Shown here piece by piece: positions 36,396 through 47,290 of a stretch of DNA of 64,000 nt. The position numbers were made by a program, and so were the translations under genes. The DNA is from Panopea generosa (Eukaryota; Mollusca; Bivalvia; Adapedonta; Hiatellidae), in NCBI GenBank assembly GCA_029582155.1, contig CM055895.1, positions 44,159,578 through 44,223,577 on the forward strand. Reading direction: 5' to 3'. Within the stretch, counting starts at the first letter, position 1. Each line of letters begins with the position of its first letter. The notes under the pieces were generated by a model. That model was not told the DNA's origin and did no database searches. It saw nothing but the letters and a program-made list of their open reading frames with translations.

Positions 36396-38611
36396 TTAAA
36401 TAATGCAACGATTTAGGCCGCTAGGCGTGACGCGTAGATTCTACAGCATAACACTTCATGCTTTAGCAGGACTTCTAACTAACTTCTTTTCGTTTAAACT
36501 TAAAAAGGGTCAATTAAAACTTCAGACAAATATGTTAATTAGTAGTGACCATGCAATATATTACTATAGTGCATATCTGCGGACATTCGATGTATTTTCT
36601 TCAACAACAAGTGTTTCTTCTATTACACATAATATTATATGATTGTATGAAAGTGTATTATACTGTTATCTACTAAACGGATGATTATGTTGTACAATTA
36701 CGTTTAATGAATATACAAAATAAAATGCAATGGCTGAACTTTACATCAAGCGTTTAACTTCAATCATTATCGTCTTCAACCGTTACCGGCAGCACAAACA
36801 CTTCGTAGATGTTACATAAGTTTGGATTGAATGAAAAATTTGATATAATACAGTGTATTTTCTCAAAGAATTATACTGAACTAGCAATTTCCGCGGGGGA
36901 TTGGCAGTCTTTTCCTAACACCTACCACAAACTCATTAATAAAGATACGAACATTACTTAAAACGCTCCAGGAATATCGAATCTGAGAGATAAGCGAGAG
37001 AGAGTATATACGTTTCGGTCATTAATTTGATAATTGAACTATTAACCAAACCATTGGACCAAGAAAAATAGCTTAAAATAAGGGCTTCGTTTCACAAAAA
37101 CATATGAGTCTGAATCATTCATAATATTTTATATTCATCCATATGAGCCCATCGATCTTAGTGATTGAAGTTTCTCTGAATTAAGATTTCAACTAAGAGA
37201 CTGGACGTCTGACACACTAATTAATATTGCATTTCTACTTGACCAGTGTTTCGCCAGCTTTCAGTACTTAAAGTACTTTGATATGTTTGTATCTCGTAGA
37301 TGACCACAGACAGGGTCAAGTGCTAGCTGACACGATGAGTCATACCTCAGTGTGGTTTTGCTGCTCTAAGGTAGAGACCTTACCAAAACCATGTCTGAAT
37401 ATAGTGATAAAAAGAGAATACATCAACACATCAACCACATAGAACTTTCACTTACCACATTTGTGTAAGATGTTAAACGAATTTCTAGTGGTGTTCCTCA
37501 ACTACATTCAGATGCCACGGAATAACCCATCTCGCAATTTAAACCACGAAGTTACACTGTATCATATCCAAATTCGGTTGTGGCGGAACATGTGACAAAA
37601 ATGCAATACATTTCGTAATCAGAGACTTGATCGACACAGGTCAACAATGTAAAAATAAATTTGAATCAGTGTCCTTGAGCAAGACACTTTATCTTTATCC
37701 GCATATGCTTAGTACTAATTCTTCCCAGGAAGAAAGCAAGGAACCATTTACAATAAACATTATTTCAGATATCGCCGAGTTGCGAAGCAAATGTGAAAAA
37801 TAACGAGAAGTAGTACAGCTAAATTGAAAACTAACTGAAAGACGCTTGTTTTTTATTTCACGAAACGTGGGGCAGTATCGTTTTAAAAAAATACGTAGAT
37901 ATTGTATTATGATAGTGTTACCGGTATCCGATCAATTAAGAATTGCCTTGAATATTTCAATGCAAAACGCACGTTGACTCTAAATGCTTGTATATAACAT
38001 TTAAACAACTATAAAACAATAATTGTCTACCAAAAAGATAACAATTACGTGCTCATTACATTTACAATTAACGTTAGATCACAGTGATTCAAATATACTT
38101 AAAACAAAATGGCGTCACAAGAGTTTGATAACATGTCACTGGATGACGCAATGTGTCAAATTATAATGACATGAGACTGTAGAAGTGCAAATAACTGCAC
38201 TTAACTTTCACATGAATGAATATTTCTCGATGGCTTTTTATAACATTGTAAATCACTGAATAGCATACAGCTGTTTATTTTTTTTTTAAATTATTTTTTA
38301 TGAAAATTGACAATTAAAACACTGATTTAAAAAAGATATATTTCATTTCAATCTTTATTAATGATTCGATAGAAAATCGCGCAGTTATTAAATGTTTAAC
38401 TGAGCTTGGCAACACACCTACGCAAACATTTGAAATGATGAAGAGGACATGTGTGAATCATCTGTTACACGGGCATTGGCTTTTAGATGGCATAGACTTA
38501 CCGCTAGGGTAATGTGTGACTGGACACTGAATACAAAGGAACTGTTTACAAAGATTTAGAAACATATTAAGATAAAATGCACAAAGATACCACCAATATT
38601 ATATAGAGGAT
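36396..38611. other. mostly unexplained; one SINE C fragment
   Basis: 37665-37735 ('gtgtccttgagcaagacac', 'catatgcttagtactaattc') is the body of SINE family C in plus orientation. The rest is AT-rich with no domain-bearing open frame. Confidence 0.5.
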
Positions 38612-38736
38612 CTTACATTCGTGCTTATTTATTATTGAATTTATAAAACGAGTTGGAAAACTTATATTCTGCGAGCATTATATCATTTTTCGCAACGAGT
38701 TTGATAAATTCAATAATAAATGAGCACGAATGTAAG
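38612..38736. repeat. hairpin element, 44-bp inverted arms
   Basis: Arm 38612-38655 (starts 'cttacattcgtgcttattta', ends 'aaaacgagttg') pairs with 38693-38736 ('caacgagtttgataaattc' .. 'gcacgaatgtaag') with about four mismatches around a 37-nt loop. The same arm sequence occurs at 6706. The structure fits a short foldback or MITE-like element. Confidence 0.8.
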
Positions 38737-38914
38737 ATTCGTTTGAACATAACTCGGACACGTTAACATGTACCAATTTAGACTGATGAAATTTTTCATA
38801 GATGCGGCTAGAAATCGATGCATGAAGTACGGCGTGTTCATGGACGGCAACCGGGCTAAATAAGTTTACAACTATAACTTACATTCGAAACAGTCGGTTG
38901 CCAAAAAAATATTT

Positions 38915-39600
38915 GAGATTTTGACTGAGTTATAAGGTCATTCGGTCACCACAAGCAAAACTTTTAACTGGATGAGATAATACCAAAAATATTCATATTT
39001 AAGATATCTGTTATGACCATCAGTATTGGTTTATTTTAAACTACCAATGGCGTGTGTATAAAATAATGACATGTATTATTCACCGAGGTCATGGGTCAAA
39101 GATCACCTACTGAAGTAATGAAGAATTTGCACAAAATATGACATAATATTAATTTGTTTTAGCCTTATACAAGGCAACTCATAAGGGTTTTGTGTAACCT
39201 GTGTCAAATGTCATTATACAAACTTAAACACAACATTTTCATGTGTTATGATGAAATAACAGGTATGCATCTAGTTTGACGGACTTAAAAGGCCAAAGGT
39301 CACCATATAGTAGCATGCGCAATATGTTAAATTGGAACAAATATGTATATGAAATAACAATGTTCATATTTAAGATGGTTTTTTTTATATATTTTACTAA
39401 CAGAAATGATTCAATTTAAACATATCTTCAAATATGCTTGAAATAATATGTATCATTCATTAAAGTAATTCGGTCAAAGGTCAAGTAGTAAAATATTGAG
39501 GAGGGAATTTTTCAATGTCATATTTTTTTATTATTTTTTAGCTTTATTATAGGGTACTAATCAAAATAATGTGAAATGTTTGTTCAATGTCATCATACAA
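38915..39600 (+). repeat. ~370-bp tandem repeat, about 1.9 copies
   Basis: Landmarks 'aggtca(c)' with 'tattcatatttaagat' (38990 and 39357) and 'ggtcaaagatcacctac' / 'ggtcaaaggtcaagtag' (39092 and 39472) recur at 360-380 bp. Divergence is high. Confidence 0.55.
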
Positions 39601-41104
39601 ACAACAATTTGTTGTATATTTTGTTATTTATGGGTATATTGATATATGCATCGTTGTAATGAACTTGACCTTACATACTTTTCATCCGTATTTTGTACAA
39701 AATGCAGCTGCATGTAATTTTATAGATGTGCTGTATGTAGCAAATATTGTACACATGTAGAGTATATTAAGACAATAAATATGACATAAGGTTTGTCCAA
39801 TAGCATTACAGCAGCGTATCACAATAACAGTTAAGTTTCACCGCTAAATGTCTAGCACATTGCATGTCCTGGTTCTAGAAATGTTTGTATAATCAGGCTA
39901 GTAGCGATACGTTTTGTGGTATAAAACTACCTAATGTTTCGCCAATCTAAGAGAACTCTCGTATTTAATATTTAACATCGAGTCTGATTTGTTTTGAGAT
40001 TGTAAAATATGATTATTAAACAATATAACATAAGCAAAAATTATAATATAATAGGGTCCATGTTACTGTGACCTCTCTAGCACACTAAATTATTTTAATG
40101 CATAATGCAATCATATGAAATACAGAGCTGGATCACCTTTTATTACAGAATAATTAGACTGATAAACTTTTAGCACTGAACATCTATTGCACCATTAGAC
40201 ATTAAAATCACGAAATCTTCAGCAACTTTAGATAGATAGATATTTTATAATCTAGACCAAAACCTACGTTTGAAAAGCAATTCCATCATTAGGCAGCTAT
40301 ATCTTTATTATTATTATATCTAGAGCATTTCCAGTCAAATGTATATTAGGTTCTCGTTTTTCCTTTGCGCAGCAGTACATATAAATGAAACTCAATGGAC
40401 GGTAATCTATAATGTTTGAACATTTAAATATGTTTTGGTTGAAACTATAATAGTTATACGGCAAGACTAAGGAAATACAATGGTTAAATTTTTTTTGTAT
40501 GTTAAATAATACCTCTTAAAAAATCAAAGATTAATTTGCCAAATCTGACTGTTTTAAGTCTGAGCCAAATTTTAAGTTTGAAGAGAAATGCAGCCGATAT
40601 GATCTGATACCGAAATCATATTAAATGTTGCCTATATAAGGATAGCTAAACTTACTGTTGTAGTCCTATTCAAATGCCGATAGGAGTTGTTGGAATTTTA
40701 ACAGCAACTTCTAGTACATATTTAAGAAGGTCGGCTGTTATCATTTTAAAAAAGAATATATCGAATGTCCTCATTTATTGTCTGGTGTCAATACATTGTT
40801 AATGTTCTGAGAGAGAATTTCCTTACAGTTTAAACATATTTTATTACTTATGTTACATATATTTAACATCACATGATGATACATATTTGTATATAACATA
40901 CGCGAATGGATTGAACTGCAAGTTATAACAACATTAGGTACAGTTCTCTCCATATCATCAACATCAATAAAGTATGTATACCGGAATGAAATGTAATAAC
41001 ATTCATAATATTGGTTATAATTTTAAATGAATACTACAAAGTTTTTAACTTGAAAAAAAGAAACACTCAGAATTGTGAAAAAAATGAAGGGGAAATCCCC
41101 GTTT
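39601..41104. other. AT-rich DNA, no gene recognised
   Basis: Lies where the missing 3' half of the next LINE would be expected, but no RT motifs (no FADD-like motif) were found on the minus strand. Confidence 0.5.
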
Positions 41105-42935
41105 GATAAACATGTCACAAAATACCATACATGTAGACTTTTTTCATCAAAAGCTTTACATATTTGATTGTAAATGTCAATTAGTTGATAAACAGTCGAA
41201 TGACCACGTAAGAAACCAGATTGTTTTTCAAATATTAATTTGTTTGTATGTAAATAATTGTAAATATGTTTAAAAACAACGCGCTCCATAACCTTCCCTA
41301 CACAACTGATAAGGGAAATTGGTATATAATTAGAGGGAGAGTCTTTTGCTCCTTTCTTTAACAGAGGTATTACATTTGCTAATTACCAAGCATTTGGATA
41401 TATATTTTCTTGAAGTGACCGATTGAACAATATAGAAAGGGGACGACAAATAGTTTGAGAATTTTCTTTTAACATAGGGTGACTGTTTTCATCGGGTCCA
41501 AAAGCTTTATTTAATGTTAAATTTGTTAAAATATCAGTTATTTCTGTTTCTGTGATATTAAAGTCACTTGGTCTTGTGTTAGTTTTAGATCTAAAAGCAG
41601 GTAAATTTACACGAAAATCATCAACTGATGAAATTGATATGAAAAAGGCATTTAAAATATTAGCTTTATCTACATCAGGTACAGAATACGAATTGTCAGC
41701 GTTAATGAGTGGTTGTACTGTCTCACAGCTTTTAGAATCTTCCTTAATTAACATTTTGATAGTTTTTCAATAATTTCGTGGATTAGATGAGTGCATGCCA
41801 CATATTGAATATTCAAGATTATTATAAGATAGTTACTTAGCATGTTTTTTCATGTTATTAATCTTATTTCTGAGGTTTTTGTAATTTTGCCAATCCGATA
41901 CATTACCTGAGCTGAGAGCCATTACTTTTTGTCTGTCCCGTTTACGAGAAAAATGTCGTATCTCAGAGTTGTACTATGGTTTATCTTTTGACCGGATTGT
42001 GACGAGACTGTTTGGGATACATAGTTTATAAACTCGATAAATTTTGTAATGAAAGATTTTTGGGCAGAGTCTAGAGAGTCTTTTAATACAATTGACCAGT
42101 CTGTCTATGAAATAAGGTTTTTCAAGGTATTAAAATCAGCTCGTTTATAATTCCAAACTCTTCGTTTGAATGGCTTGTTTGTATAAAAATTACTTTCTAT
42201 AAAAACATATGTACCGTAATGGTCACTTATGAGGGCAGATGTTTCAAAAACACCAGAATTGAGACATTTTATCTGATTCGAGGTGGCGATAGGGTCTATC
42301 AATGTACTAGTAGTGTTGGTTACGCGTGTGGGCTCTTTGATAATATTGGTCATGTCATTGAGTGATAGTATATCTCGAAATGTATGATTACATGGGTTAA
42401 GTTGGTCTTCCTTTATATCCCCTAAGATAATAATATTGGTTTGTGTTTCCAATACTTTCTCAGTACATATGTTAACCCTGTCCCAGAACTCAACGGCATA
42501 GTCTGGTGGTCGGTAAATAGTGCATATCAGAAACGATTGACTTTGCTCTTTAACTTCAAACCAAATAGTTTCAGGAACAATATTTTCCAATTCAAATGAC
42601 TCTAGATGACACTATTTCAGAACAAAACATATACTAACAATCCGCCTGAATGTGCTGAACAGTCTTTACGATACATTTTGTTAAAACCCTCTAAAACCAA
42701 AAAATCGTCACGGACATCAATCATAAGATTGGTTTCAGTGAAGCATAATATGTCGTAATCAAAGAAATATTCTTTGATATAGTCAAATTTATTCCTAATA
42801 CTACGAATATTTTGGTGCAATATTGAAAAACATTGGTTGTTCCCATCGTTCGGACCAGGGTTAAGTTCTATAGCCCTAGATAAAATTATTATATAGCGTG
42901 AAATTAGTGTACAACGGATATTTTGCAAGTCATAG
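41105..42935 (-). pseudogene. LINE with endonuclease and partial RT, 3' half missing
   Basis: Read on the minus strand from 42928. 'AIELNPGPNDG' and 'FSILHQNIRSIRNKFDYI' with 'DILCFTETNL' (catalytic Glu) form the start of the AP endonuclease. After a short break come 'ICTIYRPPDYAVEFWD', 'NIIILGDIKEDQ' (the GDFN position altered), and 'ALISDHYGTYVFI' (SDH motif). A linker region, 'DKANILNAFFISISSVDDF' and 'LTLNKAFGPDENSHPMLK', follows. RT begins with 'MERVVFKHIYNYLHTN' and 'KQSGFLRGHSTVYQLID' and breaks off after a FCDM-like motif A near 41110. Stops and frameshifts are present. The layout fits a CR1/L2-like element. Losing the 3' half rather than the 5' half is unusual for target-primed insertion and points to a later deletion. 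Confidence 0.88.
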
Positions 42936-43639
42936 GTTGCTGTATAAACACATTCTTTATAACCAAACGGTTAAGGTAATACATGAACAAAGTGGCAAAA
43001 TATTAGAATAGTGAGCAGTGTAAACTGTAAATGCAAAACAGAAGTTGTTAGTGCATTAAGATTGTTAATTAATCTATATTTTATACGTTTCAATATCGTT
43101 TCAAAAACGGGTATTTATGAAAGGTGTATGATTTGCGATTTGGCTGTCGACTACTATAATAAAGTCCAATAGTCGCTGTTCATCAGTCTAAGTCATTAAC
43201 CATGAGGATATGTTATAAAATCAATACTAACGTAAAGCGACCAAAGGAATAGGGCGTCATTGAACAAGAATATGAGTGGCGATGTCAGAGAAACAGCTAA
43301 GGGCACAAATGAGCAAAAGTATATAAGCATTATACAGATGAAAACAGACATAACAAACTTTCTAAATAGAAAAAACAAACATAATTTATATAACTGGGGG
43401 AAATAAAAGTAGCAAATGTTCAAAACAACAAATCGACTGACTCGTGTAATGTTAATAATAAAATTGAATATACAGGACAAGTTACTCAAAATGAAAAATA
43501 CACAAAGAAAACAAAATAATAACATCACTTCCAGATATCTAAGTAAATGTGCACCGTAATATGGTCACAGTGAGACTGTTTGATTCTAAAATACATTGTA
43601 ACCTGATATACTTATATTTGCAGAATAGTTTTTGGATTA
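42936..43639. other. possible 5' flank of the LINE; hydrophobic open frame
   Basis: A 110-codon minus-strand frame (43196-43528) is very rich in Phe, Leu and Ile and has no start or splice context. It may be the 5' region of the neighbouring LINE or a chance frame in AT-rich DNA. No other feature seen. Confidence 0.35.
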
Positions 43640-44680
43640 GTTTGAAACATTAAAATCTTGCAATGTGCTAGAATATTAATAATGCTACCATTAATTATTC
43701 TGTTTATGATGTATGACGCACAGGGTGAATTTTAGTTGAATATGCACTTTATCCTGAAATATCGACAGACAAAACGTACAAGCTGATCTTAACAGATATC
43801 ACAGCATATAGCGAAAACGACTATGCAAGTATAATAACAAAAAATAAATAGCAAATTTTCATATCCATTATATGAGGCATATCACCCCACATGTTTTCAA
43901 GTATTAAACATATCAATATATCATTTTATGAAATTTAAACACATCTGGGTATGTTTGTCTGTTCAGACAGTAAGTTATCTAGAGCAGCTCACACACAGGG
44001 TGTTAATTAGTTAATGTGTTCTAAATACTGAAATACTGGCTCAGACAATATCTAAACCGATATCCCAGCATAAAGCGATAACACTTATGCAAGTATAATA
44101 ACAAACAATATATAGCAAATTTACATATCCATTTTCTGAGGCATACATGCCACATATTTTGAAATATAATACATATTAGCAAGGACTTGTCTATATAATT
44201 CCTTGATATTTGTTACTGTATATCATTTTATGAAATTTAACATTTCTTTGCATGTATGGCTATTCTAACTGTAAGCTATTTCGAGTTCGCATACGGGATG
44301 TTAATTCGTAAAATGCTCGCTATATGCTGGAATATCGGCTCAGACAAAACGTACAAGCTGATCCTAACCGACATCCCAGCATACAGTGAAAATACTTATA
44401 AAAATATGATAACAAACACATATGTAGCCAAAGTTCACACCCAGTTTTTGACGCCCATCTGTTCATTTGTACTTGCATATAATTATTATCATTATATCAT
44501 TTAATGAGATTTAAACATATGTCGGTTGTTCGCCTGGTTAGACCAAGAAAGTTATAAATCGCACACAGGAGGATAATTCGTTTTCGCTGTTTATTGAAAT
44601 ATCGACTCAGACAAAACGTACAAACTGATCTTAGCCAATATATAGCAAAGGATGCTTATGCATTCTGAGTAACAGATAAA
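43640..44680 (+). repeat. ~280-bp tandem repeat, 3.5 copies
   Basis: The landmark 'aatatcg(g/a)ctcagacaaaacgtacaagctgatc' and its variants start near 43757, 44033, 44332 and 44596 (spacing 264-299). Each is followed by 'tatgcaagtataataacaaa' and 'ttttatgaaatttaaacat'. Divergence between units is substantial. The 82-codon open frame at 44256-44504 lies within it and is not considered a gene. Confidence 0.75.
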
Positions 44681-45384
44681 TAGAGTGACGTGCATTATAT
44701 ATTTCTGTTAAAAGAGAAATGACTACTTTTTCTATCGACATATTTGTTAATGCTTATCTATACTGATATCAGGATCCAATAAGAAAAACTGTATTACACT
44801 ATTACTCTTAATAAACCATGCGTTACGTCCATTCTACAGTTCAATGATTCCGACATTCTATTAAACCTTACCGAAACGAAGCGAAAGGCCCATAGACGGA
44901 ATCCGAATAAATATATAATTAGCTAAACAAAATAAAATTACAATAATTATTACTTGTTCCATTTACACATATATACTACAGACAAAACACATATGCATAT
45001 ACATATCGACACACACATATATATAGTTGCACATATGAAAATATACACTAAATCAAAAAAGCGCTTACGCATATTGTACGTTGACAAAAATATAAAAATA
45101 CAAAATATACAACATCCCAAACAGCAATTTAGTGTCGGGTCATTGTAATGATGAAGTTAGATATTTTCACAGGCATATTTATTATTCTGACTTTTGCTAC
45201 TATATATAACAATCGACCCGATAGACATAAAGAATGTATAACAAGCACATTACAATAAACCACACGTCTACAAATGGCTGCTGTGATCTTGGAAACATTT
45301 TCACGGGATTTTTGTGGTGTATACCATGTTTACATTCATGGCAGGTAAAGATAAATGTATGTCGAGCAATAATTTTTCAGTCAT
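44681..45384. other. no gene; alternating purine-pyrimidine stretch
   Basis: 44960-45030 is rich in alternating CA/TA steps ('acacacatatatatag', 'acacatatgcatatacatat'). No coding signal. Confidence 0.45.
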
Positions 45385-45645
45385 ATCGCGACGGTGTCTA
45401 CTTGAGACAGTATTCTGAGCGCTGTCACACCGGAGTATCATGCCGCAGACACATGGTATGATACCCAACCCAGTCACATTATACTGACACCGGGCCGACC
45501 AGACCTAGAACTCTCCTCTTTATGCTGAGCGTCAAGCAAGGAAGCTTCTAGTACCATTTTTAAAGTCTTTGGTATGACCCGGCCGGGGATCGAACCCACG
45601 ACCTTCCGCATGTGAGGCGGACGCTCTACCACTCGTTATGTATAA
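45385..45645 (-). repeat. SINE family A, minus strand, with array-like flank
   Basis: 45436-45645 matches 919-1112. Its reversed head is well kept: B box 'ggggatcgaacccacgacc' and A box 'gaggcggacgctctaccac'. The preceding 50 bp ('acagtattctgagcgctgtcac' region) resembles one unit of the 95-bp array at 1-918. Confidence 0.75.
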
Positions 45646-45694
45646 ACCTGTTGCATAAACTAGATATCAATATTAAGTATGTTGTACTACTGTC

Positions 45695-46622
45695 TGTTCC
45701 GATAGCGTAGTATTAATGGTTTGAACTGTCAACCCAAATGTCGCGAGTTCGAGCCTTATTAATGTTGATTTTTTTTTAAAATTTATTTTCCATAAAAGTA
45801 TCCCAGTGTACTGTTATAATGTGTTTTTTAGTTTGGTAAGTGTTGGTAGCAACCTCTTCTATATATAAATTGCTTGTATACAGGTTTCACTTAAGAATTA
45901 TCCCCCCTTACATTATTACATGACGGTATCAAGGTTTTTTACGCCAAAGAAATTAGAGCTGTGCGGTTTTGGCATTTTTTTGGTTAAAATACATAAAACG
46001 TCATTTGTGTATATGGTAACATTTTTATTATTTCTGCCAAGTTTGGATGACATTGGGAACTGTTTGGTAAAACCATCGAAATTGTGATAGCAGTCTGGTC
46101 AACCTCAAGTTTTTCCCGCATAATTAACCCAACAGAGGACAATCTATGGAAACAATGCACTTTTAGAACCATAATTGATAATGTATCCAGTGTTTAAGAA
46201 GTGCATGTCTCTCTTTATAGAACAGTACAAAATTAATTGTGCGAGACTTATAGCGTAGCGTCTCACCACACCAAGTCAAAATCATCTAAAACAATTCTGT
46301 CTGGTTGTGGCTTCCGAGGAGCCTCCGATGCCGGTGCCGATTTGTTGCTTGACGTAGCATGTACGTGTGCACATGAATAAACATTGTAAGTAAATTTTCT
46401 CCGCGAACTTTGATTTTAACAAAAATTCGTTGCATTTTATTAATTTTGTAGTTGTTTTAGCGGACAATAGCATAACAAAGTTAATATTATATATCAAGGC
46501 ACTCTGATACTTTTATGGCAAATAAAAATGCAAATAAAAATTCAACATAGATACGTCTGGAACTCGTGACATTTGGCTTTACAGTTAAAACCGTTACCAC
46601 TACGCTTAGCCTATCGGAACAA
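45695..46622. repeat. pair of inverted tRNA-like arms, about 925 bp apart
   Basis: Left arm 45697-45800 ('gttccgatagcgtagt', 'gtcgcgagttcgagcc') and right arm 46525-46620 read in reverse ('gttccgataggctaagcg', 'gtcacgagttccag') align over about 100 bp, including a poly-T/AT tail. Both carry A-box and B-box remnants. Either two SINE copies inserted head-out, or one foldback element bounded by tRNA-like arms. The interior shows no coding domain. Confidence 0.65.
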
Positions 46623-46989
46623 AATGTATATAGTTAAAGTAAGTTTCAGATAAATCTGCTATCATACTTCAAACACCCCTAATACGGAAGGTTCAATCTA
46701 AAAATAGAATGACGTAGTTTCAAAATAGCTGATTCGGTTAATATAATGTTATATTTATATATATACGCATGCAAAACGTATCACTTAGGGCTGCGTGTTA
46801 TATACATAAACTGGACCTGTCAATTAACATGATAATGACCCGTTGTGTGACATTGTGTCTCAGGTCATACTGTGCTCTCACATGTGTAACTGAGTCACGT
46901 GGGTCATAAGGTATTGGTAAAAATGTAAACAAAACTTTGACAGCTCATGACAGATACCTATGGCTTAATCTTTCTGGTATAGATGAACT

Positions 46990-47290
46990 TCTTTTCAACG
47001 TCTTTCGAAAAGTCACCTGTGTCACCGGATACTCCAGATATGTCCAAGCACATCCTCCGTCTGTATTGGTAAAGGTCATCAACCGCTGATTTCGTTTCCA
47101 GAAGAGAGGCCCTCAGTTTCTCATTCTCTTACTTCAATTCGGCAATTATATTCTTCAATTGTCTGGTCTCTGTCAATACAATGTTTTTAAACTCCGTTTT
47201 TAATTCTTGAATAAGCTCTTGCTTCAACTCTTTCATCAATGCTGTGGCAACTTCTTTTAGATCTGCTTTGTTAAATTTTGCGACCGCCAT
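46990..47290 (-). pseudogene. LINE ORF1-like fragment (coiled coil, RRM start)
   Basis: From ATG at 47290 on the minus strand the frame reads MAVAKFNKADLKEVATAL, then 'KELKQELIQELKTEFKN', an in-frame TAA near 47130, then 'ENEKLRASLLETKSAVDDLY' and 'QYRRRMCLDISGVSG'. A short heptad-like coiled coil followed by 'VDxLxQYxRRxxLxISGV' is the hallmark of LINE ORF1 (Transposase_22-type) proteins. The fragment stops soon after and has one internal stop, so it is a relic. Which LINE of the window it belonged to is unknown. The acidic stretch SDTSFYSADSDSESE just upstream in another frame may be part of it. Confidence 0.6.

Noticed and set aside
43196..43528. 110-codon hydrophobic membrane protein
   Set aside because: Extreme Phe/Leu/Ile content expected from AT-rich DNA, next to a LINE, with no splice or conserved motif.
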